Shown in pieces: positions 40,476-48,905 of a DNA stretch of 64,000 nt; the first letter of the stretch is position 1; every line of letters begins with the position of its first letter. A program made the translations under genes and the position numbers. Source of the stretch: Sphingomonas vulcanisoli (lineage in GTDB: Bacteria; Pseudomonadota; Alphaproteobacteria; Sphingomonadales; Sphingomonadaceae). Where the stretch lies: NCBI RefSeq assembly GCF_011761305.1, contig NZ_JAAOZC010000007.1, forward strand, positions 1-64,000, written 5' to 3'. The notes under the pieces are model-generated. The model was not told the DNA's origin and made no database searches. It was given only the letters and a program-made list of their open reading frames with translations.

Positions 40476-43226
40476 ATGGCTGCCAACCACCTCTATCTGA
40501 TCGATGGCTCGGGCTATATTTTCCGGGCCTATCACCGCCTCCCGCCGCTCACCAATCGCCACGGCCAGCCCGCGGGTGCGGTCTATGGCTTCACGACGAT
40601 GTTGTGGAAGCTGGTCGAGGAGCTGAACGCGGCCGATGGGCCGACGCACCTCGCGGTGATCCTCGATGCCTCGTCGCATACGTTCCGCAACGATATGTAC
40701 GATCAGTATAAGGCGCACCGCCCGCCGCCGCCCGAAGACCTCGTCCCGCAATTCCCGCTGATCCGCACCGCCACCCGGGCCTTCTCCCTGCCGTGCATCG
40801 AAGAGGAAGGGTTGGAGGCGGACGACATCATCGCCTGCTACACCACCGCCGCGCTCGCGGAGGGCTGGCGGGTCACGATCGTCTCGTCCGACAAGGATCT
40901 GATGCAGCTGATCGATGCCGAAGATCGCGTCGATCTGTTCGATACGATGAACAACCGGCGGCTGGGCCGGGAGCATGTCCGCGAGAAGTTCGGCGTCGAG
41001 CCCGAGCAATTGGGCGACGTGCTCGCGCTGATGGGCGACAGCGTCGACAATGTGCCGGGGGTGCCGGGCGTCGGCCCCAAGACCGCGAGCGAGCTGATCA
41101 AGACCTATGGCACGCTGGAGGCGGTGCTGGCCGCCGCGCCCGAGATCAAGAAACCCAAGCTTTCGCAATCGCTGATCGACCATGCCGACAACGCGCGCCT
41201 CAGCCGCGAACTCGTCCGGCTGGTCTGTGATCGCGCGCTGCCCGAGCCGCTGGAAGCGCTGGCGATGAAGGGCATTCCCGAGGAGCCGCTGCGCGAATTC
41301 CTCACCGAACAGGGCTTCCGCTCTTTGCTTGGCAAGCTGGGCGGCGTCGAAGCCGCGGCGGCGATGCCGACCCGCGTCGAGGACGAGCCGCCGTTCGTCC
41401 ATAAGGAGTATGAGACGGTCACCACCGAGGCCGATCTCGATCGCTGGATCGCGGCGGGGTTCGCGGCGGGCGTGGTGGCGGTGGATACCGAGACCGACGC
41501 GCTCGATTGCATCAGCGCGGGCCTGGTCGGCGTCAGCCTCGCACATGCTTCGGGCAAGGCCTGCTACATCCCCATCGCGCATGGCGCGGCTGGCGGCGAT
41601 CTGCTCAGCGAGAAGCCCGCGCAATTGGCGCTCGATCTGGTGATGGCCAAGCTCAAGCCGCTGCTGGAGGATCCGGCGGTGCTCAAGATCGGCCAGAACC
41701 TCAAATATGATCTGATCATGTTCCGCCGCCACGGCGTCGATATCGCGCCCTATGATGACACGATGCTGCTGAGCTACGATCTCGATGCGGGCCTGGGCGG
41801 GCATGGCATGGACGATCTCGCCAAGCGGCACCTCGATCACGCCTGTATCGAGTTCAAGGCGGTGTGCGGCACGGGCAAAGCGCAGATCAGCTTCGATCAG
41901 GTGCCGCTCGATCGTGCCACCGAATATGCGGCTGAAGATGCGGACGTTACGCTGCGGCTGTGGAAGCGGCTCAAGCCGCGCCTGACGCGCGAGGCGGCAT
42001 CGCGCGTGTACGAGCTGGTCGATCGGCCGCTGGTGCCCGTCGTCGCCGAGATGGAGCGCGCTGGCATCCTCGTCGATCGCGCCGAGCTGCATAAGCTCTC
42101 CACCGAGTTCGGCGAGGCGATCATAAAGCTCGAGGCGCGCGTCCACGAAGCGGCGGGCGGGCCGTTCCCGATCGGCAGCCCCAAGCAATTGGGCGAAGTG
42201 CTGTTCGATCGCCTCGGCCTCACCGGCGGGCGCAAGGGCAAGTCGGGCGTCTATTCGACCGACGTCACCGAACTGGAGCGATTGGCGGCGGAGGGCATCG
42301 AGGTCGCGCGGCTGGTGCTCGACTGGCGGCAGCTGACCAAGCTCAAGTCTACCTACACCGATGCGCTGCAGGAAGAGATCAACACAACGACGGGCCGCGT
42401 CCACACCTGTTTCAGCCTCGCGGTGGCGCAGACCGGGCGGCTGTCCTCCACCGATCCCAACCTGCAGAACATCCCGATCCGCACCGAGGAAGGCCGCCGG
42501 ATCCGCGAGGCGTTCGTCGCGCCGCCGGGCCATGTCCTGCTCTCGGCCGATTATTCGCAGATCGAGCTGCGGCTCGCCGCGCACATGGCCGATGTACCGC
42601 AACTGCGCGAAGCGTTCGCGGCGGGCACCGACATCCACAATCTCACCGCCGAAGAATTGTTCGGCGAGGTCAACCGCGACACGCGCGGCAAGGCGAAGAC
42701 GATCAACTTCGCGATCCTCTACGGCATCTCCTCCTGGGGGCTGGCGGGGCGGCTGGGCGTCGATCGCGGCGAGGCGCAGGCGATCATCGATCGCTATTTC
42801 GATCGTTTCCCCGGCGTGAAGAATTATATCGCCGCGACGATCAACGAAGTCCGCGAGAAAGGCTTCGTCACCACGCTCTTCGGCCGCAAGACGCACCTGC
42901 CCGGCATCAAGGGCAAGACGGTCGGCGAGCGCCAGTCGGCCGAGCGTCAGGCGATCAACGCCCCGATCCAGGGCACCTGCGCGGACATCATCAAGCGCGC
43001 GATGGTGCGGATGCCGGCGGCGCTGATGGAGGCGGGGCTGAGCGGCACGCGGATGCTGCTGCAGGTGCATGACGAACTGGTGTTCGAGGTGCCGGATGCG
43101 GAGGTGGAAACCGCCAAGGCAACGATCCGCGCGGTGATGGCAAACGCCGCCGAGCCGCATGTCTCGCTGTCGGTGCCGCTGGGCGTCGAGATCGGCACCG
43201 GCCTTAGCTGGGGCGCGGCGCATTGA
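40476..43226 (+). CDS. polA: DNA polymerase I
   Basis: A 916-residue enzyme from ATG 40476 (MAANHLYLIDGSGYIFRAYH). All three activities look intact: 5' nuclease (N-terminal 290 residues), 3'-5' exonuclease (DTETD, GQNLKYD, YAAEDAD), and polymerase (ADYSQIELR motif A, the O helix RGKAKTINFAILYGIS, and LQVHDELVFEVP motif C). It fills gaps in repair and removes Okazaki primers. The reading frame runs back into the upstream repeat, but that part is not coding. Confidence 0.98.
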   Translation: MAANHLYLIDGSGYIFRAYHRLPPLTNRHGQPAGAVYGFTTMLWKLVEELNAADGPTHLAVILDASSHTFRNDMYDQYKAHRPPPPEDLVPQFPLIRTATRAFSLPCIEEEGLEADDIIACYTTAALAEGWRVTIVSSDKDLMQLIDAEDRVDLFDTMNNRRLGREHVREKFGVEPEQLGDVLALMGDSVDNVPGVPGVGPKTASELIKTYGTLEAVLAAAPEIKKPKLSQSLIDHADNARLSRELVRLVCDRALPEPLEALAMKGIPEEPLREFLTEQGFRSLLGKLGGVEAAAAMPTRVEDEPPFVHKEYETVTTEADLDRWIAAGFAAGVVAVDTETDALDCISAGLVGVSLAHASGKACYIPIAHGAAGGDLLSEKPAQLALDLVMAKLKPLLEDPAVLKIGQNLKYDLIMFRRHGVDIAPYDDTMLLSYDLDAGLGGHGMDDLAKRHLDHACIEFKAVCGTGKAQISFDQVPLDRATEYAAEDADVTLRLWKRLKPRLTREAASRVYELVDRPLVPVVAEMERAGILVDRAELHKLSTEFGEAIIKLEARVHEAAGGPFPIGSPKQLGEVLFDRLGLTGGRKGKSGVYSTDVTELERLAAEGIEVARLVLDWRQLTKLKSTYTDALQEEINTTTGRVHTCFSLAVAQTGRLSSTDPNLQNIPIRTEEGRRIREAFVAPPGHVLLSADYSQIELRLAAHMADVPQLREAFAAGTDIHNLTAEELFGEVNRDTRGKAKTINFAILYGISSWGLAGRLGVDRGEAQAIIDRYFDRFPGVKNYIAATINEVREKGFVTTLFGRKTHLPGIKGKTVGERQSAERQAINAPIQGTCADIIKRAMVRMPAALMEAGLSGTRMLLQVHDELVFEVPDAEVETAKATIRAVMANAAEPHVSLSVPLGVEIGTGLSWGAAH

Positions 43227-43233
43227 TTTGCCC

Positions 43234-43329
43234 GAACCCGTTTGCCCTGAGCCTGTCGAAGGGCTGCTCTTCCTTTCTGCTCGGTGGAGAAAAGAAGGAC
43301 AGTGCTTCGACAAGCTCAGCACGAACGGA
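43234..43329. repeat. Family B palindromic repeat
   Basis: GCCCTGAGCCTGTCGAAGGG and inverted GTGCTTCGACAAGCTCAGCA with GAAAAGAAGGACA between. It lies immediately after polA and ends 17 bp before the flippase start. Confidence 0.85.
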
Positions 43330-43346
43330 TTTTATCTGCTCCAACC

Positions 43347-44912
43347 GTGACTGATCCCGAAGCCCCTGCACCCCCCACCGGCCCCGGCGATATCGATGCG
43401 CTGGCCAAGGGCGGGCGGACCAATTTCTTCGGCTTCCTCCTCCGCCTCGCGGCGCGGCTGCCCTTCCTGTTCATCGCCGGCCGCTGGTACGGCGCCGACG
43501 CGCTCGGCCGCTTCGCCTACGCCACGATCATCGTTGAATTCGCGGGCCAGCTCGCAACGATGGGGCTGAAGCGCGGGCTCGCGCAGCAGCTTTCGCTCAC
43601 GCATCGCGAACATGCCCATGTCGTCTGGGATGGGATTCTGGTCGGCTTCCTCGCCTCGATCGTCGCATCGGCGGTGCTGATCGCGGTGCCGCAGATCATG
43701 TTCCCCAACAGCCCGATCAACGGGCGCGATCGGATGCTGGCGCTGAGCATCTTTTGCTGGGCTGGCTCCGATATCGCGCTGGCGGCGATGGCCTATCGGC
43801 AGGATATCGGCGCGACGGTGCGAGCGCGTTCACTGATCGAACCGTGGGTAATCAGCATCGCCGCCTTCGGCTTCGCTTTCTATTCGAAGCGGGATGGGCT
43901 GATTCTGGCATACGGCGCGTCCGCCATCGCCGCGCTCGTCGCCTCGCTGTGGCCGCTGATCCGCAGCTACGGCTGGCCGAAGGGCTGGCGGCCCGAGCCG
44001 CTGCGCCTGCAGAAGATCGCGATGAAGAATCTGCCTTTGGCGGGCGCGGATGCGATCGAGTGGGGATCGCGCCGCCTGGATATCGCGATGCTGGGGCTGT
44101 TCTTCACCCCCGCGATCGTCGGTATCTATTATGTCGCGCAGCAGGTCGCTTCCTTGCCGCAGAAGCTCAAGACCAGCTTCGATCCGATCCTCGGGCCGGT
44201 GATCACCCAGAATCTGGCGGACGACAACAAGGCAGCGGTCGCCAAGCAGGTTCGGCAGGTCGGCTTCTGGATCATCGCCGCGCAGGTCGGCATCGCGCTT
44301 GCGCTCTCGATCCCCGGCAAGGCGGTGATGGGGCTGGTCGGGCCGAGCTTTGTCGGCGGCACGGGCGCGCTGGCCGTGCTGCTCGCGGCCGAGGCGATCG
44401 CCGCCACCGCGGTCGTATCGGAGGCCGCGCTGATCTATGTCGCGCCCAAGCGCAACCTGCTGATCTCGACCGCGATGATCGTGCTGCAGGTGGTTTTCTC
44501 GGTAATCTTTGTCTGGATGCTGCGCGCGGCGCTGCCGCATCTGGCGGCGGAAGGCTGGGTCGCGCCCCGGCCCGCGCCAAAGGACGATGCCATCGCCGCC
44601 GCCGGGCCCGCTATCGCGCTGATGCTGGGCTTGGGGCTCGCCTCGATCGCCAAGGCGTGGCTGCTCGCCCGGCTGCTCGGCGCGCGGGTAAATGGCTGGC
44701 GATGGCCGCTGGTCGGCGCCGCTCTGGTGGCGGGCGTGGTCGGCTGGGCGGTGACGCGGCTGCAGCATAAGCTCGAGTGGGTGGAGCTGGCGGTCGGCGT
44801 GCCGGTGATTCTCGGAACCTACGGTGCGATCATCTGGTATTGGGGATTCAAGGAACAGGATCGCGCGCTGTTCCGCTTCAAGAAGGACGCGCGGGCGGGA
44901 GCGACGGCATGA
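43347..44912 (+). CDS. Polysaccharide flippase-like MOP-superfamily protein
   Basis: A 521-residue protein with 12 to 14 membrane helices, starting at GTG 43347 (VTDPEAPAPPTGPGDIDALA), the first start after the family B repeat. Helix-rich segments such as AGRWYGADALGRFAYATIIVEFAGQL and the central VAQQVASLPQKLKTSFDPIL resemble Wzx/MurJ-like oligosaccharide flippases. It probably moves a lipid-linked glycan across the inner membrane. Its stop overlaps the cyclophilin ATG by 4 bp, an unexpected pairing. Confidence 0.85.
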   Translation: MTDPEAPAPPTGPGDIDALAKGGRTNFFGFLLRLAARLPFLFIAGRWYGADALGRFAYATIIVEFAGQLATMGLKRGLAQQLSLTHREHAHVVWDGILVGFLASIVASAVLIAVPQIMFPNSPINGRDRMLALSIFCWAGSDIALAAMAYRQDIGATVRARSLIEPWVISIAAFGFAFYSKRDGLILAYGASAIAALVASLWPLIRSYGWPKGWRPEPLRLQKIAMKNLPLAGADAIEWGSRRLDIAMLGLFFTPAIVGIYYVAQQVASLPQKLKTSFDPILGPVITQNLADDNKAAVAKQVRQVGFWIIAAQVGIALALSIPGKAVMGLVGPSFVGGTGALAVLLAAEAIAATAVVSEAALIYVAPKRNLLISTAMIVLQVVFSVIFVWMLRAALPHLAAEGWVAPRPAPKDDAIAAAGPAIALMLGLGLASIAKAWLLARLLGARVNGWRWPLVGAALVAGVVGWAVTRLQHKLEWVELAVGVPVILGTYGAIIWYWGFKEQDRALFRFKKDARAGATA

Positions 44913-45580
44913 GGATCTGGATCGCGGCATTGGCCCTATCGGTTGCGGCGCCCGCGTTCGCACAGGTGCCGCCCGCCGAGCCGACAGCGCCACCCCCCGT
45001 CACCGCGCCGCCGCCCACCGCTGCGACGCCGACCCCGCCGTCGCCGCCGGCTTATGCCGTCGTCCACGTCCGCCTCACCACCAGCGAGGGCCCGATTACG
45101 CTGGCGATCGAGAAGCAGCGCGCGCCGATCTCGGCGGGCTATTTCCTCAAATATGTTGATCAGAAGCGGCTCGATGGCACCGTTTTCTATCGGGCGGTCA
45201 AGGTCGCGCCCGGCTACGGGCTGATCCAGGGCGGCCCGCGCAACGATCCCAAGCGCGTCCTCCCCGCCATCCCGCATGAGCCGACCAGCAAGACCGGCCT
45301 CAGCCATACCGATGGCACGATCAGCTTCGCGCGCGGCGCGCCGGGGACGGCGACGGGCGATTTCTTCATTGTCATCGGCGATCTCTCGACGATGGACGCC
45401 GATCCCAAGCAGCCCGGCGACAATCAGGGTTTCGCCGCCTTCGGCCATGTCATCGAGGGCATGGATATCGTGAAAAGGATTCTCGACGAGCCGACGTCCG
45501 CCACCGCCGGGCCTGCAACGATGAAAGGCCAGATGCTCGTCCAGCCAATCAAGATATTGACCGCGCGCCGCACTGATTGA
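44909..45580 (+). CDS. Periplasmic cyclophilin-type peptidyl-prolyl isomerase
   Basis: A 223-residue exported protein: signal peptide (MRIWIAALALSVAAPAFAQV), a Pro/Thr-rich spacer (about 22-50), then a cyclophilin domain with LTTSEGPITLAIEKQRAPIS, TVFYRAVKVAPGYGLIQGG and GDFFIVIGDL. The active-site Arg is present in FYRAV; the usual FxMQGGD reads LIQGGPRND, a divergence near the catalytic pocket. It assists folding in the periplasm. Coupled to the flippase gene by a 4-bp overlap. Confidence 0.92.
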   Translation: MRIWIAALALSVAAPAFAQVPPAEPTAPPPVTAPPPTAATPTPPSPPAYAVVHVRLTTSEGPITLAIEKQRAPISAGYFLKYVDQKRLDGTVFYRAVKVAPGYGLIQGGPRNDPKRVLPAIPHEPTSKTGLSHTDGTISFARGAPGTATGDFFIVIGDLSTMDADPKQPGDNQGFAAFGHVIEGMDIVKRILDEPTSATAGPATMKGQMLVQPIKILTARRTD

Positions 45581-45641
45581 CCGGGCGGGACAGGCCCCCT
45601 AGTCCGCGCCGCCTGACATTCACGGGACATCGGAAAGAATC

Positions 45642-45881
45642 ATGAGCGACATCATCGCGGCCGATCAGCTGCGCCTCTTCATCGAGCGGATCGAGCGGCT
45701 GGAGGAAGAGAAGAAGGGCATGGCCGACGATATCCGCGACGTTTACAGCGAGGCGAAGAGCCAGGGCTACGATACCAAGACCATGCGCGCGATCGTTCGC
45801 CTGCGGAAAATGGAAAAGCATGCCCGCGATGAGGCGGAGGCTTTGCTCGACACCTACAAGGCGGCACTGGGGCTGAGCTGA
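45642..45881 (+). CDS. gapR: GapR-family nucleoid protein (DUF2312)
   Basis: A 79-residue protein: [20 protein letters not shown], then [20 protein letters not shown] and [16 protein letters not shown]. This is the DUF2312 family whose Caulobacter member GapR clamps overtwisted DNA ahead of forks and RNA polymerase. The helical composition and length fit. GGAAAG lies before the ATG. It appears monocistronic. Confidence 0.93.
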   Translation: MSDIIAADQLRLFIERIERLEEEKKGMADDIRDVYSEAKSQGYDTKTMRAIVRLRKMEKHARDEAEALLDTYKAALGLS

Positions 45882-45894
45882 ACGGTTACATCAA

Positions 45895-45982
45895 ATCCGT
45901 TCGTGCTGAGCTTGTCGAAGCACTGTTCTTTTTGTTGAGCTCAAGGAAGTACGGCCCTTCGACAAGCTCAGGGCAAACGGAG
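45895..45982. repeat. Family B palindromic repeat
   Basis: CCGTTCGTGCTGAGCTTGTC then GAAGCAC on the left; GGCCCTTCGACAAGCTCAGG on the right. It lies 13 bp after gapR and just before the candidate structured RNA. Confidence 0.85.
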
Positions 45983-45984
45983 TG

Positions 45985-46199
45985 GGGGTCGGAGGCGCAG
46001 AGGCCCCTGTTACGCCGCCGCAACATTGGCGACATTTGGCGGCAAATCATGCGCGGGAAGGGCGGTCAGCCATGCTCTGCCCCCCAGGGGAGCTGGTGCG
46101 GATATGCGGACTGGCCGGCCGCATGTGACGGGCCCCTACCCCGTCGGTAACTGGACCCTCCGTCCAGTCCCCGCCCGGCTTTCGCCTCGCGGGATTTTT
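45985..46199 (+). ncRNA. Candidate structured RNA between gapR and the next gene
   Basis: About 215 bp without a convincing gene but with ordered stems in one strand: GCCGCC/GGCGGC (46014-46043), ATGCGG/CCGCAT (46104-46124), ACTGGAC/GTCCAGT (46150-46168), and a terminator hairpin ending in five T residues (46170-46199). No 6S, SRP, tmRNA or RNase P signature was recognised. Its own promoter was not located; a 5' end near 45985 is a guess. It could also be a long 3' region of gapR. Confidence 0.4.
46170..46199 (+). terminator. Rho-independent terminator
   Basis: CCCGC (46170-46174) pairs with GCGGG (46189-46193), with an inner GGC-TTTC-GCC stem, then ATTTTTC. It is 290 bp past the gapR stop, too far to be only that gene's terminator unless a long 3' region is made. 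It could also serve the minus-strand gene in reverse less well. Confidence 0.75.
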
Positions 46200-46204
46200 C
46201 GTCG

Positions 46205-46780
46205 TCATGCGGTCGCGTTGACCAGCAGGTTCTGCGTGAGGCTGCCCGCGCTCGTCCCGCTGGCAGTGTAATTGGTCGCGCTGCTGGTCGCGGTTTCGAG
46301 CTGTTTCAGCGCCGTGATCAGGTTTTCGATGCTCGCGGTCAGACTGTCCGTGTTCGAGGAACCCGTGCTGCTCGAAGAGGCAGAGGTGCCGGTCGCGGTG
46401 AGGCTCGTCGGATCGGTATCGGTCGATGTTATATCGTCGATCGCGCTGCTGTCGCCGGAGGCTTTGACGTGGTGCCCGTGATGATGGCCCGCGCCCTGGG
46501 TCGCCTTGGCGAATAGCTGCTTCAGCTCATCGGCCTGATCGCTGGTGAGCTTGCCGTCTTTCACCTCCTGATCGACGAGTCCGTCGACCTTGCTCTTCAT
46601 GCTGGAGGGGGTCAGCGCCGTGGACGAGGGGCCGCCCGATTGCAGCGCCGTATCGATATCGGTGATCGCGCCGGAGAGGGCGCCCTGGTCGGCGGTTTTG
46701 ACCGTGCCCGATGTGACAGCGGATTGCAGCATCTGCTGGATCCGGTCACTGGGCGACATGCTTCCGGAAATGGAGGTCAT
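46205..46780 (-). CDS. Hypothetical Ser/Thr/Ala-rich protein with His cluster
   Basis: About 191 residues from ATG 46780 (MTSISGSMSPSDRIQQMLQS). Residues 1-85 are helical with DGLVDQEVKDGKLTSDQADE, reminiscent of EF-hand-like small regulatory proteins. A metal-binding-looking GHHHGHH cluster lies near residue 95, and the rest is a low-complexity Ser/Thr/Ala tail with no signal peptide. I do not recognise a family. The His cluster and acidic DDITSTDTD stretch suggest cation binding. Confidence 0.6.
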   Translation of the reverse strand: MTSISGSMSPSDRIQQMLQSAVTSGTVKTADQGALSGAITDIDTALQSGGPSSTALTPSSMKSKVDGLVDQEVKDGKLTSDQADELKQLFAKATQGAGHHHGHHVKASGDSSAIDDITSTDTDPTSLTATGTSASSSSTGSSNTDSLTASIENLITALKQLETATSSATNYTASGTSAGSLTQNLLVNATA

Positions 46781-46927
46781 GGCCTGTCCTTTCGGGGCGG
46801 GATTGCCCCGCGCGCAGGCATGGCGAAACATGGTTAGCAGATGGTTTATGGCGCGCTCGATTGAAGCGCGGGCGCGGCGGCGCTAGACCGCGCGCCATTC
46901 CATCGAAACAGAGCGAGACGAGCGGCA

Positions 46928-47671
46928 ATGGCCGGCCATTCCAAATATAAGAACATCATGTACCGCAAGGGCGCGCAGGATAAGAAGCGCTCCACCCTTT
47001 TCTCCAAGCTCAGCCGCGAGATCACTGTCGCCGCCAAGGCGGGGCTGCCCGATCCGGACATGAACGCCCGGCTGCGCTCGGCGGTGATCGCGGCGCGCGC
47101 GCAATCGATGCCCAATGACAATATCAAGCGCGCGATCGACAAGGCCTCGGGCTCCGACATGGAGAATTACGAGGAGATCCGCTACGAAGGCTTCGGCCCC
47201 GCCGGCGTCGCGCTGATCGTCGAGACGCTGACGGACAACCGCAACCGCACCGCCACCAACGTCCGCCTCGCCTTCTCCAAGAACGGCGGCAATTTGGGCG
47301 CGCCGGGATCGGTGAGCCACGGCTTCGATCGGCTCGGCCTGATCAGCTATCCGGCGGGGGCAGGGGACGCCGATACGGTGTTCGAGGCCGCGCTGGAGGC
47401 GGGTGCCGACGATGTCGAGAGTGGCGAGGAAGGGCATTCGGTCTGGACCGCGCCCGAAAGCCTGCACGAAGTCGCCAAGGCGCTGGAAGCCAGCCTGGGC
47501 GCGCCCGAAGGCATCAAACTCGCCTGGCGCCCGCAGACCCACGCGCCCGTGGACGAGGCCGAGGCCACCACGCTGATCAAGCTGATCGACGCGCTGGAGG
47601 ACGATGATGACGTCCAGACCGTCTGGGGCAATTACGAGATTTCCGACGAAGTGATGGAGAAACTGGCGTAA
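46928..47671 (+). CDS. yebC: YebC/PmpR family translation/transcription factor
   Basis: A 247-residue protein opening [20 protein letters not shown], with [23 protein letters not shown] and [18 protein letters not shown]. All three domains of the family are present. Members were described as transcription regulators and more recently as factors that help ribosomes at proline stretches. In alphaproteobacteria it commonly precedes ruvC; here a 498-bp cassette separates them. Confidence 0.96.
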   Translation: MAGHSKYKNIMYRKGAQDKKRSTLFSKLSREITVAAKAGLPDPDMNARLRSAVIAARAQSMPNDNIKRAIDKASGSDMENYEEIRYEGFGPAGVALIVETLTDNRNRTATNVRLAFSKNGGNLGAPGSVSHGFDRLGLISYPAGAGDADTVFEAALEAGADDVESGEEGHSVWTAPESLHEVAKALEASLGAPEGIKLAWRPQTHAPVDEAEATTLIKLIDALEDDDDVQTVWGNYEISDEVMEKLA

Positions 47672-47679
47672 CAAGCACT

Positions 47680-48177
47680 AAGCCCCTCCCCTTCAGGAGT
47701 TGCAGGTCGGCCATGCTCCCAGCATGGCCTAAACAGCGTGGGACGCTGTTTACCTGCAACTGGGTTGGGGTGGGGGCGACAATGAAGCGAAATCCCGAAC
47801 TCGCCGATCATGCAAAGGCAATGCACCGCAACCCCACCGAGCCGGAGAAGCGGCTTTGGCGCAGCCTTTCGAATTCCCAATTGGGCGGCTTCAAGTTTCG
47901 CCGTCAGACTACGATCGATCCCTTTATCGCGGATTTCTTATGCCCCGCGAAAGCCGTGATCGTCGAGATTGATGGCGATACACATCAGGATATCGGGCGC
48001 GACCAGCGACGCGATGCCTATCTGGGATCGCTCGGCTATCGAGTGATCCGCTTCACGAATGCTGACGTGATGGGCAACATCGATGGGGTTCTAGAAGTCC
48101 TGCTCTCATCCCTGCAGGCTGCGCCGGATCGCCGCTGGCGTCCCCACCCCAACCCCTCCCCTGAAGGGGAGGGGCTT
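47680..48177. mobile_element. DUF559 gene cassette bounded by palindromic inverted repeats
   Basis: Left arm AAGCCCCTCCCCTTCAGG continues, after a 64-bp insert, as GGGTTGGGGTGGGG. The right arm (48141-48177) reads, reverse-complemented, AAGCCCCTCCCCTTCAGG-GGAG-GGGTTGGGGTGGGG. The arms therefore match except that the insert replaces GGAG. Between them lies one gene, DUF559. The cassette exactly fills the space from 9 bp after the yebC stop to 5 bp before the ruvC ATG. The same arms without a gene occur at 11804-11916. Confidence 0.7.
47698..47761. repeat. 64-bp cruciform element
   Basis: Outer 10-bp arms AGTTGCAGGT / ACCTGCAACT enclose two perfect hairpins: GGCCATGCT-CCC-AGCATGGCC (47709-47729) and AAACAGCGT-GGG-ACGCTGTTT (47731-47751). 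The whole forms a three-way junction with 28 paired positions and almost no free bases. It sits inside the left arm of the DUF559 cassette and is the only copy in the window. Confidence 0.85.
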
Positions 48178-48186
48178 GGGCGATGA
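47782..48186 (+). CDS. DUF559 (Vsr/PD-(D/E)xK-like) endonuclease
   Basis: A 134-residue protein: [40 protein letters not shown], then [20 protein letters not shown] and [15 protein letters not shown]. The Asp of IADF and the ExD of VEIDGD are the PD-(D/E)xK metal residues, so a DNA nickase or nuclease is likely. The last 14 residues ([14 protein letters not shown] and the final R) are encoded by the right palindromic arm. The stop overlaps the ruvC start by 4 bp. Confidence 0.88.
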   Translation: MKRNPELADHAKAMHRNPTEPEKRLWRSLSNSQLGGFKFRRQTTIDPFIADFLCPAKAVIVEIDGDTHQDIGRDQRRDAYLGSLGYRVIRFTNADVMGNIDGVLEVLLSSLQAAPDRRWRPHPNPSPEGEGLGR

Positions 48187-48674
48187 TCATCCTCGGCCTC
48201 GATCCTGGTCTCGGCACGACCGGCTGGGGCGTGATCGCGGCGGAGGGGAATCGGCTCAGTCACATCGCCAACGGGCAGGTTCGCACCGACGCCAAGGAAG
48301 CGCTGTCTGCGCGGCTGTTGGCGCTGCACGATGCGCTCCACGATCTGATGCTCCTGCACCAGCCGAGCGGCGCCGCAGTCGAGGAAGTGTTCGTAAATAC
48401 CAACGCGCAATCGACGCTCAAGTTGGGTCAGGCGCGGGGCGTGATCCTATTGGTCGCGGCGCGCGCGGGCGTGGAAGTCGGCGAATATGCGCCGCGGTTG
48501 GTCAAGAAGGCCGTGGTCGGCACCGGCGCGGCGGAAAAGGTGCAGGTGCATGCGATGGTGTCACGCCTGCTGCCCGGCGTTAAGATCGCGGGTGCCGATG
48601 CCGCCGATGCGCTCGCGGTGGCGATCGCCCACGCCCATCATCTGGCGAGCGCCAGACGGAGCGTGGGCCGGTAG
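48183..48674 (+). CDS. ruvC: Holliday junction resolvase RuvC
   Basis: A 163-residue Ruv[21 protein letters not shown]. The four acidic catalytic residues correspond to D7, E67, D139 and D142 ([17 protein letters not shown]). It cuts four-way junctions during recombination. The GGGGAGGGG of the cassette's right arm lies where a Shine-Dalgarno would be. ruvA and ruvB, usually next, are not here; an opposed small gene follows. Confidence 0.97.
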   Translation: MIILGLDPGLGTTGWGVIAAEGNRLSHIANGQVRTDAKEALSARLLALHDALHDLMLLHQPSGAAVEEVFVNTNAQSTLKLGQARGVILLVAARAGVEVGEYAPRLVKKAVVGTGAAEKVQVHAMVSRLLPGVKIAGADAADALAVAIAHAHHLASARRSVGR

Positions 48675-48681
48675 GATCGTC

Positions 48682-48888
48682 CTAGCGCCAGCCGTGGTAG
48701 CGGTGGCCGTGGCGATAATACCAATAGCCGCGGCGGTGGTGATAGGGGCCGTGGCTCCAGCGGTGGCGCTCATAGCCGCGATGCGCACCGCCATGGCGAT
48801 AATTGTCATGCCCCCGCTTCGCTTCGGCGGCACTCGCGCCGGTCACAAGCGTGGCCGCGGCGAGCAGGCCCAACATCAGTGTCTTCAT
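48682..48888 (-). CDS. Small secreted His/Arg/Tyr-rich protein
   Basis: A 68-residue protein: signal peptide MKTLMLGLLAAATLVTGASA, then a mature part with HDNYRHGGAHRGYERHRWSH and GPYHHRRGYWYYRHGHRY. Nearly every residue is His, Arg, Tyr, Gly or Trp. Such small exported proteins are common in sphingomonads and may bind metal or envelope polymers. No catalytic motif. Confidence 0.75.
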   Translation of the reverse strand: MKTLMLGLLAAATLVTGASAAEAKRGHDNYRHGGAHRGYERHRWSHGPYHHRRGYWYYRHGHRYHGWR

Positions 48889-48905
48889 TGAACGTCTCCC
48901 TGAAT

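Noticed and set aside
40371-43322. A 983-codon minus-strand frame opposite polA
   Set aside because: Polymerase motifs are all on the plus strand.
45985-46199. 6S, SRP, tmRNA or cobalamin riboswitch
   Set aside because: Searched by eye for their conserved blocks and found none; kept only as an unnamed candidate RNA.
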